From positions 28,538,148-28,602,147 of the forward strand of contig CM046348.1 of the NCBI GenBank assembly GCA_025403435.1: a stretch of 64,000 nucleotides of DNA. Direction: 5' to 3'. Positions within the stretch are counted from its first letter, which is position 1; the number at the start of each line of letters is the position of its first letter. Under the pieces are notes generated by a model. It had not been told where the DNA came from and made no database searches. It saw only the letters and a program-made list of their open reading frames with translations. Positions 46,580-58,450 of the stretch are shown one piece after another. The DNA is from Artocarpus heterophyllus. Taxonomy: Eukaryota > Streptophyta > Magnoliopsida > Rosales > Moraceae. Made by a program: the position numbers and the translations under genes.

Positions 46580-47416
46580 TAGGGGTGAACGGCGGGCGGT
46601 TTGATGGTTTTTGAGCGGGTGCGGTGCGGTTTTTTTGGATAGCGGGTTGGCGATTAACCAACCCGTAAACCGCCCACCACATGGCGGGCGGTTTTGGTTT
46701 GGTTTTGGGTGGTTGCGGGCGGGTGTGGGCGGGTTGAGACGGTTTAGACCTATGCTATTGCCCAATGTAATTTTTTGGACTTTTTTTTAGAAAGTGAAGA
46801 AAATTTGTAGAAAATATAAGATGATAATATATAAAGCATTCCCAATAAGTTTGATGCTTAAAGACAGTGACCATATTCAAAAGTACAAATTAAGAAACAT
46901 AATCATTCACTGCAACAAGAAACATCAACTACATATAAAGTGATAAATAAGGTCAAGAGTCCATAAAAATTAAAACCTATTCACTGGGTTCAAAAATAAT
47001 AGAATGCTACAAATGAAATGATGAACAAAGTCAAGTGTTCTTTTTCTTTTAGGGCTTTCTCTACTAATTTACTTGATTTGAATTTTGATCACTTCACAAA
47101 ATAATAGGAGAATTTTTAATTTCTAATATGTCAAGAGGCAGCCGAGCCCATGCTTGAAGTGTTGGATTGTTCATTCATCTCTAAAATAAGAACAAAATCA
47201 AATAAATGATAATTTTTTTTAAAAAAATATATAGGCGGGCGGGTGTGGGTTGAACCCACCCTCAAAAACTTAAAACCAAACCCGCCCTCTGACTATATTG
47301 GTGGGCAGGTTGAACCCGCCCACCAGTGGGCTGCTAACATAAACCCGCTTTTTTTGAGATGGGCGGGCGCGGACGCGGGCGGTTGGTGGGTGCGGGGCGG
47401 TTTTTGTACAGCCCTA
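46580..47416. mobile_element. Non-autonomous hAT-type DNA transposon
   Basis: 837 bp flanked by a perfect 8-bp target duplication, ATTGGCAA (46572-46579 and 47417-47424). The ends are TAGGGGTG and, read in reverse, TAGGGCTG: short terminal inverted repeats of the hAT kind. Both sub-terminal regions are packed with GCGGGCGG/AACCGCCC motifs, in opposite orientation on the two sides, while the centre is AT-rich. No transposase is encoded. Sub-terminal motifs in hAT elements usually bind the transposase. It interrupts the spacer upstream of the Athila accessory ORF. Confidence 0.92.
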
Positions 47417-47424
47417 ATTGGCAA

Positions 47425-48159
47425 TTTTCGCTCAACACCATAATAATGTTCGCAATAGTCATAATTTTTCTTAAAATCCAATCACCCTTGAAAAAGAACT
47501 AACTAGTTGATAATGAGAATGAAAACCTAAAGAAATTCACCAAGGTTGTGCTCCTCCAGATGTGAATGGCGATGTGAACCATGAAGCTTGAGGAAGATGG
47601 TGTAGAGGCCAAGTTTGTGAAGAGGGTTTGTGAAGATGATGAAGAAAAATGGATCTTAGAGTGAAGAAAATGAAGATTAATGGTGAAGAAGGTTGATTTT
47701 AAAGGTTGGAGGGGGAGAAAGAACGAGTTTAGACAATTTAGGAGGGGATCATTTAATTTATTAGGAGTGTTTTGGGAAAAAAATTGAAAAAAGAGCCGCC
47801 CAAAAATTTTAATTGGAGAAATGGTCTTTTTTTTTTTTTAACATAAAAATCAAGTCTTTTGGGTATGAAAACTGCTTTATTTTTTTTTTTCAGAAAGATG
47901 AAAAAAAACACCTGAGCAAGGAAAGGAACCTCAACAGGATGAAAAAAATAAAAATTGAAACAATTTTTTTGCTTAAAAAGCTTGATTTTTGATGAAAAAA
48001 AAGGATCATTTGTCCAAAATTTTTTTTTCTTTAAGGCCTTTTGTCAAAAGACCCTGTGTTTGGGTTGAGAGAAAGTAATAAGGAGGCTGAAATAAGAGGA
48101 ACAATGAAGGCTTTTGTCATTGATTTTTTTTTTTTCCCTTTAAATTCAGTGAATTCTAG
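47425..48159. other. Spacer of the Athila-type element
   Basis: A purine-rich section (47580-47720) and long A and T runs (47820-48030). No domain recognised. Confidence 0.4.
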
Positions 48160-48520
48160 TAGCGCGAGTGTTTTATCTGCTATAGCGTGTAACCCTAATT
48201 TTGGGTTTGTTCAGGCTCAAGTGCTACAGTGGGCTGCTTTAGCATTGTAGCTTGTAACCTAAATGCCAATGGGTTTTGAATGCCCATGTTTTTTTTTTTT
48301 TGTATTTTTCTTGTTGTAGCGGATTGAGATTCCTCTATAGTCTATGAATAAAACGCCCACACATCTAGATTTTCATCGATGCATTACAATGGGCCTTTTT
48401 TCCGCTGTAGCCTGTGATCAAAATTTGGTCTCTGATTTTAAGCTTTGCTACAGCAGATTGGGCTCCCGTTGGAGCTTGTAGTCAATTTGTTCTCTAGTTT
48501 GGTGGCTTTCGCTGCAGCCC
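48160..48520. repeat. Dispersed GCTGTAGC/GCTATAGC motif cluster in the Athila spacer
   Basis: Variants of GCTRYAGC, mostly followed by a TGTGA/TGTAA-like phrase, recur near 48172, 48222, 48256, 48305, 48398, 48446 and 48507. The 3' LTR has related words (CACTATAGCGCC, GTTGTAGTGCC). This is degenerate but clearly non-random by eye. Confidence 0.5.
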
Positions 48521-48823
48521 CAATTTGATCAATTGCAATGCTCATCCATTTTACTGCACTTTTAGTCTTTCGTAAATGCTTCAATCTTCCAAAATCAACA
48601 CCAATCTCCTCAAATTTTTCATTATTCCAAAACCCAGAATTTGAAGAAATAAAAAACACAAAAAGACGACCACACATCACTCTAAATAACAAACATTAAT
48701 ATATGAAAATAGTAAATAAACTAAAAATCAAATAACAATAAAAAGCAGAAGTTTAGAACTTATGGTGCCTCCCAAGAAGTTTTTGCCTTAACGTCCCTGG
48801 CTGGACTCAGCCGCTTTTGTTAT

Positions 48824-50283
48824 TCATTTAGGCTCCGCAAGTGGAATGATTTTCACATTTTGCTCTTCTCTACCATAATAATGCTTGAATCTTTGGGCAT
48901 TGATATAGAAAATGCGCCTATCATCACCTAGAAGCTCAACAGCACCAAAAGGAAACACTTGCTTGATTGTAAACAGTCCCGACCACCTTGATGTCAACTT
49001 GCCTGCGAATCGCTTCAAATAGGAGTTGAAGGGCAACACTTATTAGCCCGGGACAAATTCTCTACTCAAAATTTGCTTGTCATGCCACCGTTTTGTGTGC
49101 TCCTTAAAGATTCTTGCACTTTTGCAAGCTTTATGCGCAGAATTCATTTAATTCATTGAGTTGAAGCAAACGTTGTTCACTAGAAGCCTTCAAATCAAAA
49201 TTCAACTTCTTGATATCCCAATAAGCTTTATGCTCCAACTTTATCGGCAAGTGACAAGCTTTTCCAAACACCAAACGGTATGAAGACATGCCAATTGGTG
49301 TCTTGAATGCAGTTTTATGGCCTAAAGGCATCATCAAGCTTGTTGGCCTAATCCTTCTAGTTAACATGCACTGTCTTCTCAAGTATCTACTTAATTTCCT
49401 AGTTTGAGATTTCGGTTTGTCTATTTGTTTATAGATGGTAGGCTAGAGTTACCTTATGCTTCACCCTATACTTGATCAATAGCGCATTGAATACACTGTT
49501 GGAAAAGTGATTTCTCACATCACTAATAATGGCCCAAGGAGTTCTGAACCTAGTGAAAATGATTGCATGCAAAAACTTTATCACTGCCTTCGCATCATTT
49601 GTAGTAGTGGCAATGGCTTCCACCTACTTGGAGTCATAGTCAATCGCTAACAAAATGTACTCTTTCCTAAAAGATGAAGGAAACGGGCCTATGAAGTCAA
49701 TGCCCCACACATCAAAAACTCAACCTCTATATATTCGTCAAAGGCAACTCCTTCTGCCTTGAGATATTACCCACTCTTTGATACCTATCACACATTTTCG
49801 CAAAAGTATAGCAATCAGGAAAAAAAAAAAGTATGCCAATAAAACGTGGATTGAAGAACCTTGGTGGCGGTCCTTGTTGCAGTGAAATGGCCTCTGCAAG
49901 GTGAAGCATGACAATGGTAAAGGATAGCTTGGGTTTCTTACTTAGGAATACATCTCCGAATGATTTGATCTGGACACTTCTTGAACAACAATGGATCATC
50001 CCACAATCAAGATTTCAAATCGTGCAAAAATTTCTTCTTTTGATGAAAAGAAAGATCTAGAGGCAACACCACACAAGCTAGATAGTTGACAAAATTGGCA
50101 TATCATGGGAGATTGATCCACCTTGAACAAATGCTCATCCAAAAATTCCACTTGAATGACTTCAACAACCTTCTTCTCCTCGAGTTTTAGTTGAGACAAA
50201 TGGTCCACAACAACATTCTCACTACCCCACTTATCTCGAATCTCAAGATCAAACTCTTGCAGTGAGAGAATCAAACAAATCAA
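48824..50283 (-). pseudogene. Athila-type integrase with RNase H end (broken)
   Basis: On the minus strand the text from 50283 ([18 protein letters not shown]) is the end of RNase H, leading into integrase. The zinc-finger part near 49780 shows FAKMCDRYQR. Core phrases FRTPWAIISDVRNHFSN (second catalytic Asp, near 49530) and later [20 protein letters not shown] follow. The C-terminus is SRWSGLFTIKQVFPFGAVEL up to the stop at 48824. It is spread over several frames. A GGTGCCTCCCAAGAAG phrase just after the stop (48760-48780) is a familiar end mark of such elements. Confidence 0.8.
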
Positions 50284-51400
50284 CCAAGGTTTTACATCTT
50301 TCTTTGCAAAAAAGTAGCGGATTGCCTGATGTTAGGTGTAGACAACTACTTTTGACCCAATAAGGTAGGACCGAAACTTGTCAAAAGAAAACACCACCAC
50401 CAACATTTTGTTCTTAGTTATCATATAGTTTTGTTGAGCATCATCCAGAGTTTGGCTCACGTAATAAATTGCCGAGACAATCTTGTCCTACCTTTAGCCA
50501 AGACCCGCTCCGACTACATAGTCGCTTTGATCACACATAAGCTCAAATGGTTTGTTCTACTTGGGAGCCACCATGATCGATGCTGAAATCAACTTCGCCT
50601 TAATCTCATTGAAAGCCTTCAAACAAGATTCATCGAAAACAAATGGATCATCATTCTCAAGAAGATTGCACAAAGGCTTGACAATCTTGGAGAAATCTTT
50701 TATAAACCTCCAATAAAACCCCGCATGCCTAAGAAAACTTCCACTGTTCTGACATTTGTCGATGGTGGTAATTCTTTATTGTTGCAATCTTTGCTCGATC
50801 CACTTCTATTCCCTTTGATGAGACATGGTGGCCAAGAACAATCCGTTTTCTAACGACAAAGTGACATTTCTCCCAATTAAGAACAAGATTGGTCTCCTCA
50901 CACCTCTTCAAAAGAAGAGAAAGATTATGCAAACAATGATTAAAGGAAGAACCAAATACCAAGAACTCGTCCATGAAGATCTCCATTATGTCTTCCACCA
51001 TGTTGGAAAAGATTGCCATCATGCACCGTTGAAACATTGTAGAAGCATTACACAAACCAAATGGCATCCTTTGAAAAGAAAATGTATAATACAGGCAAGT
51101 GAACATTGTTTTCTCTTAGTCTTCAGGAACAATGGCAATTTGATCAATGAAAAAGAGAGGAAAATGATCTTTCTTTGTGGCTTTGTTGAGCTTCCTATAA
51201 TTAATGCATATACGCTACCCCATCACCGTTCTAGTAGGGATAAACTCATCATTATCATTCTTGACCACCGTCATTCCATTCTTTTTAGGTACCACTTGAA
51301 CCTGGCTTACCCAAGAACTATCAGTGATTGCATTAATGATTTTGGCATTGAGTAACTTTAAGACCTTGACTCATACCATTTCTTTCATGGCTAGATTCAA
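50284..51400 (-). pseudogene. Athila-type reverse transcriptase (broken, altered catalytic motif)
   Basis: The best block lies at 51106-50729 on the minus strand: FSFQRMPFGLCNAST, FQRCMMAIFSNMVEDIMEIF, then MDEFLVFG where the lineage has MDDF. The second catalytic Asp is thus a Glu. CEETNLVLNWEKCHF and VLGHHVSSKGIEVD follow. Upstream and downstream parts are in other frames with stops. The open frame on the plus strand over the same bases is a shadow. Confidence 0.8.
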
Positions 51401-51647
51401 ATTTTTTTTTTGGTGTTCAATTTATGGATTATAAGAGTCTTCCATAAGGATCTTATGCATGCAAGTTGTGGGCCTTATGCGTTTGATGTTGGAAATGGAC
51501 TAACCAAAAGCGAACTTGTGATTCTTCAAGACAAAGAGCAACTTCTCCTCTTCTTCTGGGCTCAATGATGCTGAAATAATCATCGGTGTAGTGGAATCTT
51601 TCTCCATGAAAGCATATTGAAGATGATCGGGTGTAATTGCTTCAACA

Positions 51648-52603
51648 TTAACCCATCATGAGGCGAATTTGAAACATCCCAAGATCCTTTTGAGCCCTTA
51701 AAGATGGGCACCAAATCAAGATTATCCACTTGTGCCTTAGGAGAGCTACCTCACTAGGTAGAGCTTCAAGAGCTATAATGGAGTCCATCACTCTAACATC
51801 CTCGACATAGAACTCTTCATTGAAATCCGTCTTGGACAACGGAGTAACAAGGCAATGCTCCAAAGGATCTCTATGCGTAACACCATGAATGAACTCTTCA
51901 ACTTAAGAATCAACCATTTCCACTAGGTTGCAAGTAGTACTTTCTTCTGGAAACTTCATGGTATGGAAAATGTTGAATTTGACCTCTTCATCAATCACCT
52001 GAAGTGTCAAATTCCCAATATAAACATTAATCAAAGCCTTCTTGGTAACAAGAAATAGCCGCTCTAAGATGATGGGGATCTCCAAGTCTTCTTACATATC
52101 TAGAACAATAAAATCCTCCAAAAAGATGAACTTGTGTACCTGCACTAGCGCGTCCTTAATAACACCTCTTAAATAAGTAAGAGACCTATCTACCATTTGC
52201 AAAGTGATAGTAGTCGGTATAACCTCCCCAAGTCCTAACTTACAAAACACGAAGAGAGGCATAAGATTAATGCTTGCTCCAAGATCACATAAAGCCCTCT
52301 CAAAAGTCGAAGTACCAATGGTGCACAAAATAGTAAAGCTTCTTGGATCCTTCAAGTTTTGTGGTAACTTTTGTTGAAGGATGGTACTATACTCCTTTGT
52401 GAGCTTTTCCATCTCATAGTCTTCTAATCTCTACTTTTTAGACGTCACGTCCTTCATGAATTTCACATAATGTGGAATTTTTTCAAGAGCATCCGTGAAA
52501 AGAATGTTGATGTAAATCTTCTTAAAGATCTCTAAAACTTTGCATATTGAGCATTAGGCATATTCTTTTGGAACCTTTGAGGAAACGGAAATGGCAGAGC
52601 AAT
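51648..52603 (-). pseudogene. Athila-type protease and gag C-terminus (broken)
   Basis: On the minus strand PFPQRFQK and a degenerate gag end (52603-52413) precede a clear frame, 52412-52092. It holds EYSTILQQKLPQNLKDP, CDLGASINLMPL (the retropepsin site D-L-G-A-S usual for Athila), VDRSLTYLRG and EDFIVLDM. Remnants continue to 51648. Gag is cut at 52603 by the inserted LTR, so its N-terminus is not in this segment. Confidence 0.8.
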
Positions 52604-53289
52604 TGTCACAACCTGCCTTTTGGGGCTGTGATAAAACTCTTTCTTATATCCTTAAGGGCAAAAATTTTGGAAACTTATTTTTTTTAAACGGGAATAAATA
52701 ATTTGCTTACATTAACTTTGACAACTCTCAAAATACTTTCATATACTTGTTTTTACATAATTAATACTTTTACTTTTACAATATCTTTCTTTTAAACATT
52801 TCATTTCAAAATAACTTTAAACATACACAGCGGAAAACATTACAGCAGCGGACTCCATACCCGATCTGCACACCATCCACCCCTCTGCCAGCTCACAATG
52901 TGAACTTATTCTGACCTTCTCGTCGGAATACCTACAGCATGAAATTCTTAATGAGCTAACGCCTAGTAAGTCCCATAAATCCCACATGGATATTCAAATG
53001 AATGTATGAATCAATTATGCTTTCTTATAAACTTTCCTTATCCTCATCATTTCTTATCTTTACTAGGGCCCAAGTGTTAGTACCATTGCATAATTTCATT
53101 TAGGTCTACGTAACACCGTGACCATAGCATATCCTTAAAACTCCCATTGAGTCAGGAGTCGGTACGACACTCTTCTTACTTTCTGGTGATACATTTACCA
53201 GTCCAATTATTATGGTTGACATACCATGCATGAAGTGATAATCACATATTATCTTTGAAACATAAATTCTCTTGCATAGCGTAGTACAC

Positions 53290-53530
53290 ACAGATATCTA
53301 CTTTATACATATTCAAGTATTTATCATTGTACACATAGGTACGAAATTATAGTACACATACTCATTTTCATTATTGTACACCTAAGTACATAACATATTA
53401 TACACACAGGTATCCATTCGTATGCTCATAGGTATTCATACATGACTATATTCCTTGGTATTCATATCATGGTAAACATACAAGTTTACATTTAATTATA
53501 TACACAGGTATATGTATACATACATTTTTT
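53290..53530. repeat. ACACAGGTA/TACATA short repeats in the gypsy LTR
   Basis: Irregular repeats of the words TACACATAGGTAC and ATACACAGGTAT, spaced about 25-35 bp, at the place where the related LTR (32985-33190) has a different tandem repeat. Confidence 0.6.
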
Positions 53531-55142
53531 TCTAGACCTACATTTCATACTGTAGGTGGGAAGGGTATTTACTTGTTTTTGAGTACTGCCAAATCAACTT
53601 CGGTTCTCCTTTCTCCTAGACTCGTAGGATCTTGTTGGCCAATTTCAAAACTATTAGCCACACTTCATTACGTTTCGTTATAAAACGTTCGTTGCTTAAT
53701 TAATCGAGTTGCATAACTATATACAACTCTGAAAATCACTACCTTTCCTTATTTTTATCTTATCCTACACTATTATCATTATTGAAAAGCGAAACTACTT
53801 CTTTTTCCCTTTTTGGGGTCGTTTTCAAACAATTCAGACTACTCAAGAAAAATGACGATTTTACCCTTGGCGGGCTAACTAACTTCCCAAGCTCGGTTTT
53901 GCTTTTCTAGCGAAAATAGTCACGTTCTTATTTCAAATAATGCCCTAATGGGTCGGGCCTCTTCATTTCCTCTCAAAACCCCTTTTTTCGTAAAAATTTA
54001 CAGTTTGGCCCCTTAATTGAAAATTTTAAAAATTTTGCCCCCGGGGCTAAAATTTTCCTCTTTATACCAACATTTTCCATTCTTCATAAAGAACATTTTT
54101 ACTTAAGGTACCATACCTTAAATCATTTTGAAAAATGACTTTTTTTGCCATTTAATACTTTCTTCACTTTTAACAAATTCTTGAAAAATCAAAAACTCAC
54201 AAACAGTTGAGTTTTTCGACAAACTGTTTATATTACCTAACAGTTTCATCAAGATCTACAACTTTCATGTTTTAACTTTTCTCAAAATCTCACTGTACAT
54301 GGGTGTTTTTGGCTATTTTTTAAATCTGCCAAGAAGGAACTTTTTATGCAATTTAGTCGCTACGGTATTTTTACAAAAATCCATTTCAAAATTGCAAATC
54401 TATCCCTACAGGGACCATTCCATACCTTATTCAAATCATTCTCATGCTCAAACATCATTTTTACTTAAACTAACCTCAAAATTACAAAAGTATTACTTTT
54501 GCAAAAAGTACCATTTTGCATCATAAACCAAAGTTTCACAACATAAACATGTCATACTTCACATATATATGAAATTTCATCAAATGTGTGCTCAAGAACT
54601 CACATGGGTTTAAAGAAATAAAAATCAAAACAAAATTCAAAACTTTGAACTTTAAAACTTACCCAAATAACACTTTATTTATTTATTTATTTATTTCTAG
54701 CCTTCCAAGGCTTCTTGAACTTCTTCTTGGGCTCCCTTTTCATGCAAAAACACCATGAATTAATTTTCCCTTCAACCCATGAAAAATCCCTTGAAAACTT
54801 GCTAAAAAGTTTGGGATTTTACCTTAAAACTTGTGAAAAATCCTTGGGCTTTGCTTCTCAAAATTGTTTGGGGTTATTTTTGCAAAGTTTGGGGTTAAGA
54901 AATTTTTTTGAGATTCTCCTTCAATGGCTGCCGGAGCTAGGAAGAAGAAGAAATGATTTTTTTTGGCTAAAATCACATTAAATGCTCACTTATCCCACTT
55001 GGTGACTCATGGTCACCCCCTTGATTACCCCTAGGTGTCATCATATTATTGGGCCAGATTGCATGGCTTGTTGGCCCAATAGAATTCAAGTAAGTGTCTA
55101 CTTTGTGGAGCTAAAAATTTATACTATGTAATTTTTTACCAC

Positions 55143-55294
55143 ACAGTATTTTTCCCATACTGTCGTGGTCAAATCAGTGTACTTTTTATCCTTAGACTGT
55201 ATAAAAATATTTGACTTACTTTTCATTCACTTTTGAAGGCCAATCATAACATTTTTCGTATCTGCGTTTTCACTTAGCAGTATTCTTATACTGC
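55143..55294. repeat. CAGTAT/ATACTG hairpins in the gypsy LTR
   Basis: ACAGTAT (55143-55149) pairs with ATACTGT (55157-55163). GCAGTAT (55277-55283) pairs with ATACTGC (55288-55294) with a 4-base loop. They match the motif cluster of the LTR at 30405-34640. Confidence 0.75.
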
Positions 55295-55491
55295 TTTGGC
55301 CTCCCTTCTACCCCCGGTTAAGGTTTGGACAACCTCTATGTCCTATTTACATTCTAATCATCCATTCGTTTATATCATAATTTTACAATTAATTGTGACA
55401 TAAAATTCATTTTATGGATATTATGCACAAATTTTTGAATAATTAAACTCATAAAATCTGCATTCAACAATATCCAACATTGCATCACATT

Positions 55492-55679
55492 TGCCATGAA
55501 ATTTGCAATTAATGCTATTTATTCATACTTTATCGTAATTTTTACAAAAATTTACATTTTAAAAAGTAAATTCATTAATTAAACTTGCCATGAAATTTGC
55601 AATTAATGCTGTTTATTCATACTTTATCGTAATTTTTACAAAAATTTACATTTTAAAAAGTAAATTCATTAATTAAACT
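55492..55679. repeat. 94-bp tandem duplication near the LTR start
   Basis: Two almost identical copies of a unit starting TGCCATGAAATTTGCAATTA and ending AATTCATTAATTAAAC; I see a single clear difference (CTATT against CTGTT). It is a recent duplication. Confidence 0.95.
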
Positions 55680-55725
55680 CAATTAAATATTAGGTTTAAT
55701 TAATGAAATTTTCTTGGTCATTACA

Positions 55726-55741
55726 ATCTACCCCCCTTAAG
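55726..55741 (-). other. Polypurine tract of the gypsy element
   Basis: CTTAAGGGGGGTAGAT on the minus strand adjoins the LTR start. Only seven more bases remain before the copia LTR at 55749. Confidence 0.8.
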
Positions 55742-55748
55742 AATTTTA

Positions 55749-57785
55749 TGTTAGACATGTATGCTCTAAGGAGTAAAAATGTAATACGTTTTTTGGAGAC
55801 ATTTTTATCAATAAAGAATTTATTCATTTACAAATATACCAAATATTGTCCTCTTTACATTCATATTTGTTGAATGTATGATAAGCAAACAGTAGTCTGA
55901 GACTGTCAGTCTAAGCCTTAAGAATTGGGCATATGATGGGATGATTATGCGGAAGACACGATTCTTAAGGTGATGGTCTAAAACATATGATCCACAATCG
56001 AGGGAATAAAGTTGGGCGCTTTATTCATGTAAAGATTGTTATGCTGTCTATATCCCTTTTGGGAGATGGTTTGTCTTGACCATCGGAGTTGGACTCCATG
56101 AATAGAAACATTGGCACGTTGTCATAGGTGACGATGTGTTGGATCGGGACATAAAGTGAATTGATTTGGATTAATAATTCTGTCTTGGCAAATCGATTCA
56201 CTTTAGACAATCATTTGTATTGTATCTTAATCCTGAGATGAATAATGGGCCCATTGTCTCGACTTGTGTCTTTTGATGTACCAATGGGTGACTCCCACAT
56301 CTCTATAGTGGCATGCATGCTGGTACGTTGGAGGCATGACTCTTGGTAGCGTAGACTTGTTATTCATAGATATGGAATCCATAGCTCCTCTTTAGGAGTA
56401 ATGATATCCTCTTATATGCGTTGTCCTGTAATTGGAAAACTGGAGCGCTCAACCATTTGGATATATAGGTGCAACCGAATGGTATACTATCTTTGAATGG
56501 TAAGTTTTCTAATGGTGAGACAATGGAACGTAAGATAAAAATAATCGGGAAGGTAAGACAGAACTTGTCCTTAAGCCGGTTATGGATGATCATATGGGGA
56601 TGCGATACACTATGATATGTCATGGAGACTTAGCTACACGAGCTTCGTAATTCTATAAAGTTTGAGAGTGCAGCTCCAAGCTTTTAGTAGAGTAGCGTTG
56701 GAGTTGATAATTGTGAAATGTATATCTGGGATATTGGGTTTCATAATTATCATGAGCTTGAATTTTATAGGTCCATTTTGGTCCCCTTTGCTAGCTCACA
56801 AAATCCTGTAACGACACGGCGTGCTTTTCCAATAATTGGTGACTTATGTCGGATTTATCAGATTGGTTTAAAATTTATAAGAAGCAAATAATTCATGTCT
56901 GTTTATCGGTTGAATTAATTATGTAAGAAAATTAGTTCAAGATGAACTTGTTGAATTATTGCGTTCAGGGTAATTCTTGTCTGTTTATCGGTTGTTTTAA
57001 TTTTGGACAATTAGAACAAGATAAACTTGTAGAATTATTGTGAATTGATTTATTTTCTTAGAGATTATCTTGATAAAGTTTGTTTTGATCAGATATCTTT
57101 TCTATTGGGCTATTTGAATCAAAACTGAGACTTTATCTTTTAGAATCTCGGGTGGAAAATAAAAGATTCGCGAAGATTTTTTCTCGGCAGTTCGGCCTGC
57201 CGGATGACGTGTTCGGCCTGACGAACTGGCCTGTTAGGCCTGCCTATCAGACAGTTCGGCCTGCCTATCAGCGTAGATAAGATTACGCGTTTTCATGCGT
57301 ATCTTATCAGATATTGATCCGAACTTGATTCTGTTTCAATTTTTTGAGACCAAATCTGATATGGACTGACCCTAGGACCAATAGGTATAAAAAGAGAGTG
57401 AGTCTAATGATTTACTCAGATCAATTTGAGAGATTAAGAGTGATACTCTTCTAGTGAGCATTTGAAAACTCCCTGAGAGCTTTTGTTCACAAATCACGAA
57501 CACTAGCTTTGGGTTCTCTCTGTTGGTTGGAAGGAGAGTTAGCGGTGGAAGAGCTGTACGTGTGAGCTCACACTCACTCCGGTTGTGGATAGAGAATAGC
57601 AAAGAAGACCAGTTGGTTGAGGCTCTTCTGGAACGTTACTTCTCTACACAGGTCGCGGAGGTTATTCGGCACACTGAGGTTAGTAAGATCTGTTTAATTT
57701 ATACATATAACATGTCAAACTTGTGTTTTGGAAAATACTCTGATGAAAAATTTTAAAAATTCCGCTGCGCACTTTGTTTCCAACA
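55749..57785 (+). repeat. 5' LTR of the copia element
   Basis: 2037 bp, TGTTAGACATGTATGCTC to TTTCCAACA. Over the 627 bases that can be compared with the 3' LTR I count about 13 differences, nearly all transitions. A TATAAAAAGAGAG stretch near 57385 is a likely promoter. A GC-rich run of TTCGGCCTGCC words lies at 57185-57270. Confidence 0.9.
57384..57391 (+). promoter_or_regulatory. Candidate LTR TATA box
   Basis: GGTATAAAAAGAGAG lies about 400 bp before the LTR end. The solo LTR has CTATAAATAGAGAG at the matching place (about 40424). Confidence 0.65.
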
Positions 57786-57799
57786 ATTGATATCAGAGA
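57786..57799 (+). other. Primer-binding site of the copia element
   Basis: ATTGATATCAGAGAC follows the LTR. It resembles the TGGTATCAGAGC site of initiator-tRNA-Met-primed copia elements, with changes. Confidence 0.65.
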
Positions 57800-58289
57800 C
57801 GAGGTTTTTACATAAATTTGCAAGTTTGTGATTATGTTATATACATAAATTTTGTGATCTTAATCTCTCCAATGCTTGAATTAAATTTTATAGAGAGATG
57901 GCACTCTAGGTTTCTATATAATATATATGTTGTCATGGATTATGTGGTGAATGTTTATTAATTAATTATGGTTGATTAAATTGTTGTTTAATTATTTATT
58001 AATTAATTAATACCGGTTATGGTTCCTTAGAGGTTAGAATGTGTATCTAAGTTTTTCATGTAATTAGATGGCGGACTATCATCTCCGTCTAGGAATTGTT
58101 ATTTAATTTTTATTTTGTAAGAATTTTGTAATTAAATAATTATTCGGAGAAGACGGAACGAGAAGTCAGAACTTAAAGATTGATGATGGCGCCTCCAGGT
58201 ATTTCCTGAGTCTCTAATTTTATGTTTTTAAATTGTTGAAAATAAAATTGATGAATTGCATTAAAATTGTATTTTCTGGAATGTGCGTT

Positions 58290-58450
58290 TTCTGCTCGGT
58301 CGGCATGCCGGACCTCACAGTTCGGCAAGCTGACAGTGGGGCAGAAATTTTGGTGCTCTGCTGGCAGGCCGAACCTTCATGTTCGGCAGGCCGAACCACC
58401 ATGATCGACAGACCGATCACCCAGATCGGACTGCCGACCGAGAGCTGCCA
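58290..58450 (+). repeat. GC-rich GTTCGGC/GCCGAAC palindromes in the leader
   Basis: GCCGAAC (58368-58374), CTTCAT, GTTCGGC (58381-58387), AG, GCCGAAC (58390-58396) can form two alternative hairpins. More words of this kind surround them (TTCGGCAAGC, GGTCGGCATGCCGG). Similar words occur in the LTRs of the family. Confidence 0.75.

Larger units (their letters stand above)
42257..52603 (-). mobile_element. Ty3/gypsy Athila-type retrotransposon, minus strand, 5' part missing
   Basis: On the minus strand the order is gag end, protease, RT, RNase H, integrase, a repeat-containing spacer, a downstream accessory ORF, the 3' UTR and the 3' LTR. The protease phrase CDLGASINLMP, FQRCMMAIFS in RT and WSGLFTIKQVFP in integrase are typical of the Athila lineage. 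Its gag is cut at 52603 by another LTR. It carries a hAT insertion at 46580-47416. All genes are broken. Confidence 0.85.
52604..55725 (-). repeat. 3' LTR of a Ty3/gypsy (Del/Tekay-like) element, minus strand
   Basis: On the minus strand it starts TGTAATGACCAAG (55725) and ends GGTTGTGACA (52604). The PPT adjoins at 55726-55741, so this is a 3' LTR; the interior beyond it is replaced by the copia element at 55749. It is related to the LTR at 30405-34640. The insertion site in the Athila gag is GCAAT (52599-52603). Lineage is judged from LTR style only. Confidence 0.7.

Noticed and set aside
50825..51355. 176-codon open frame on the plus strand
   Set aside because: It lies opposite the Athila-type RT, whose conserved motifs are on the minus strand.
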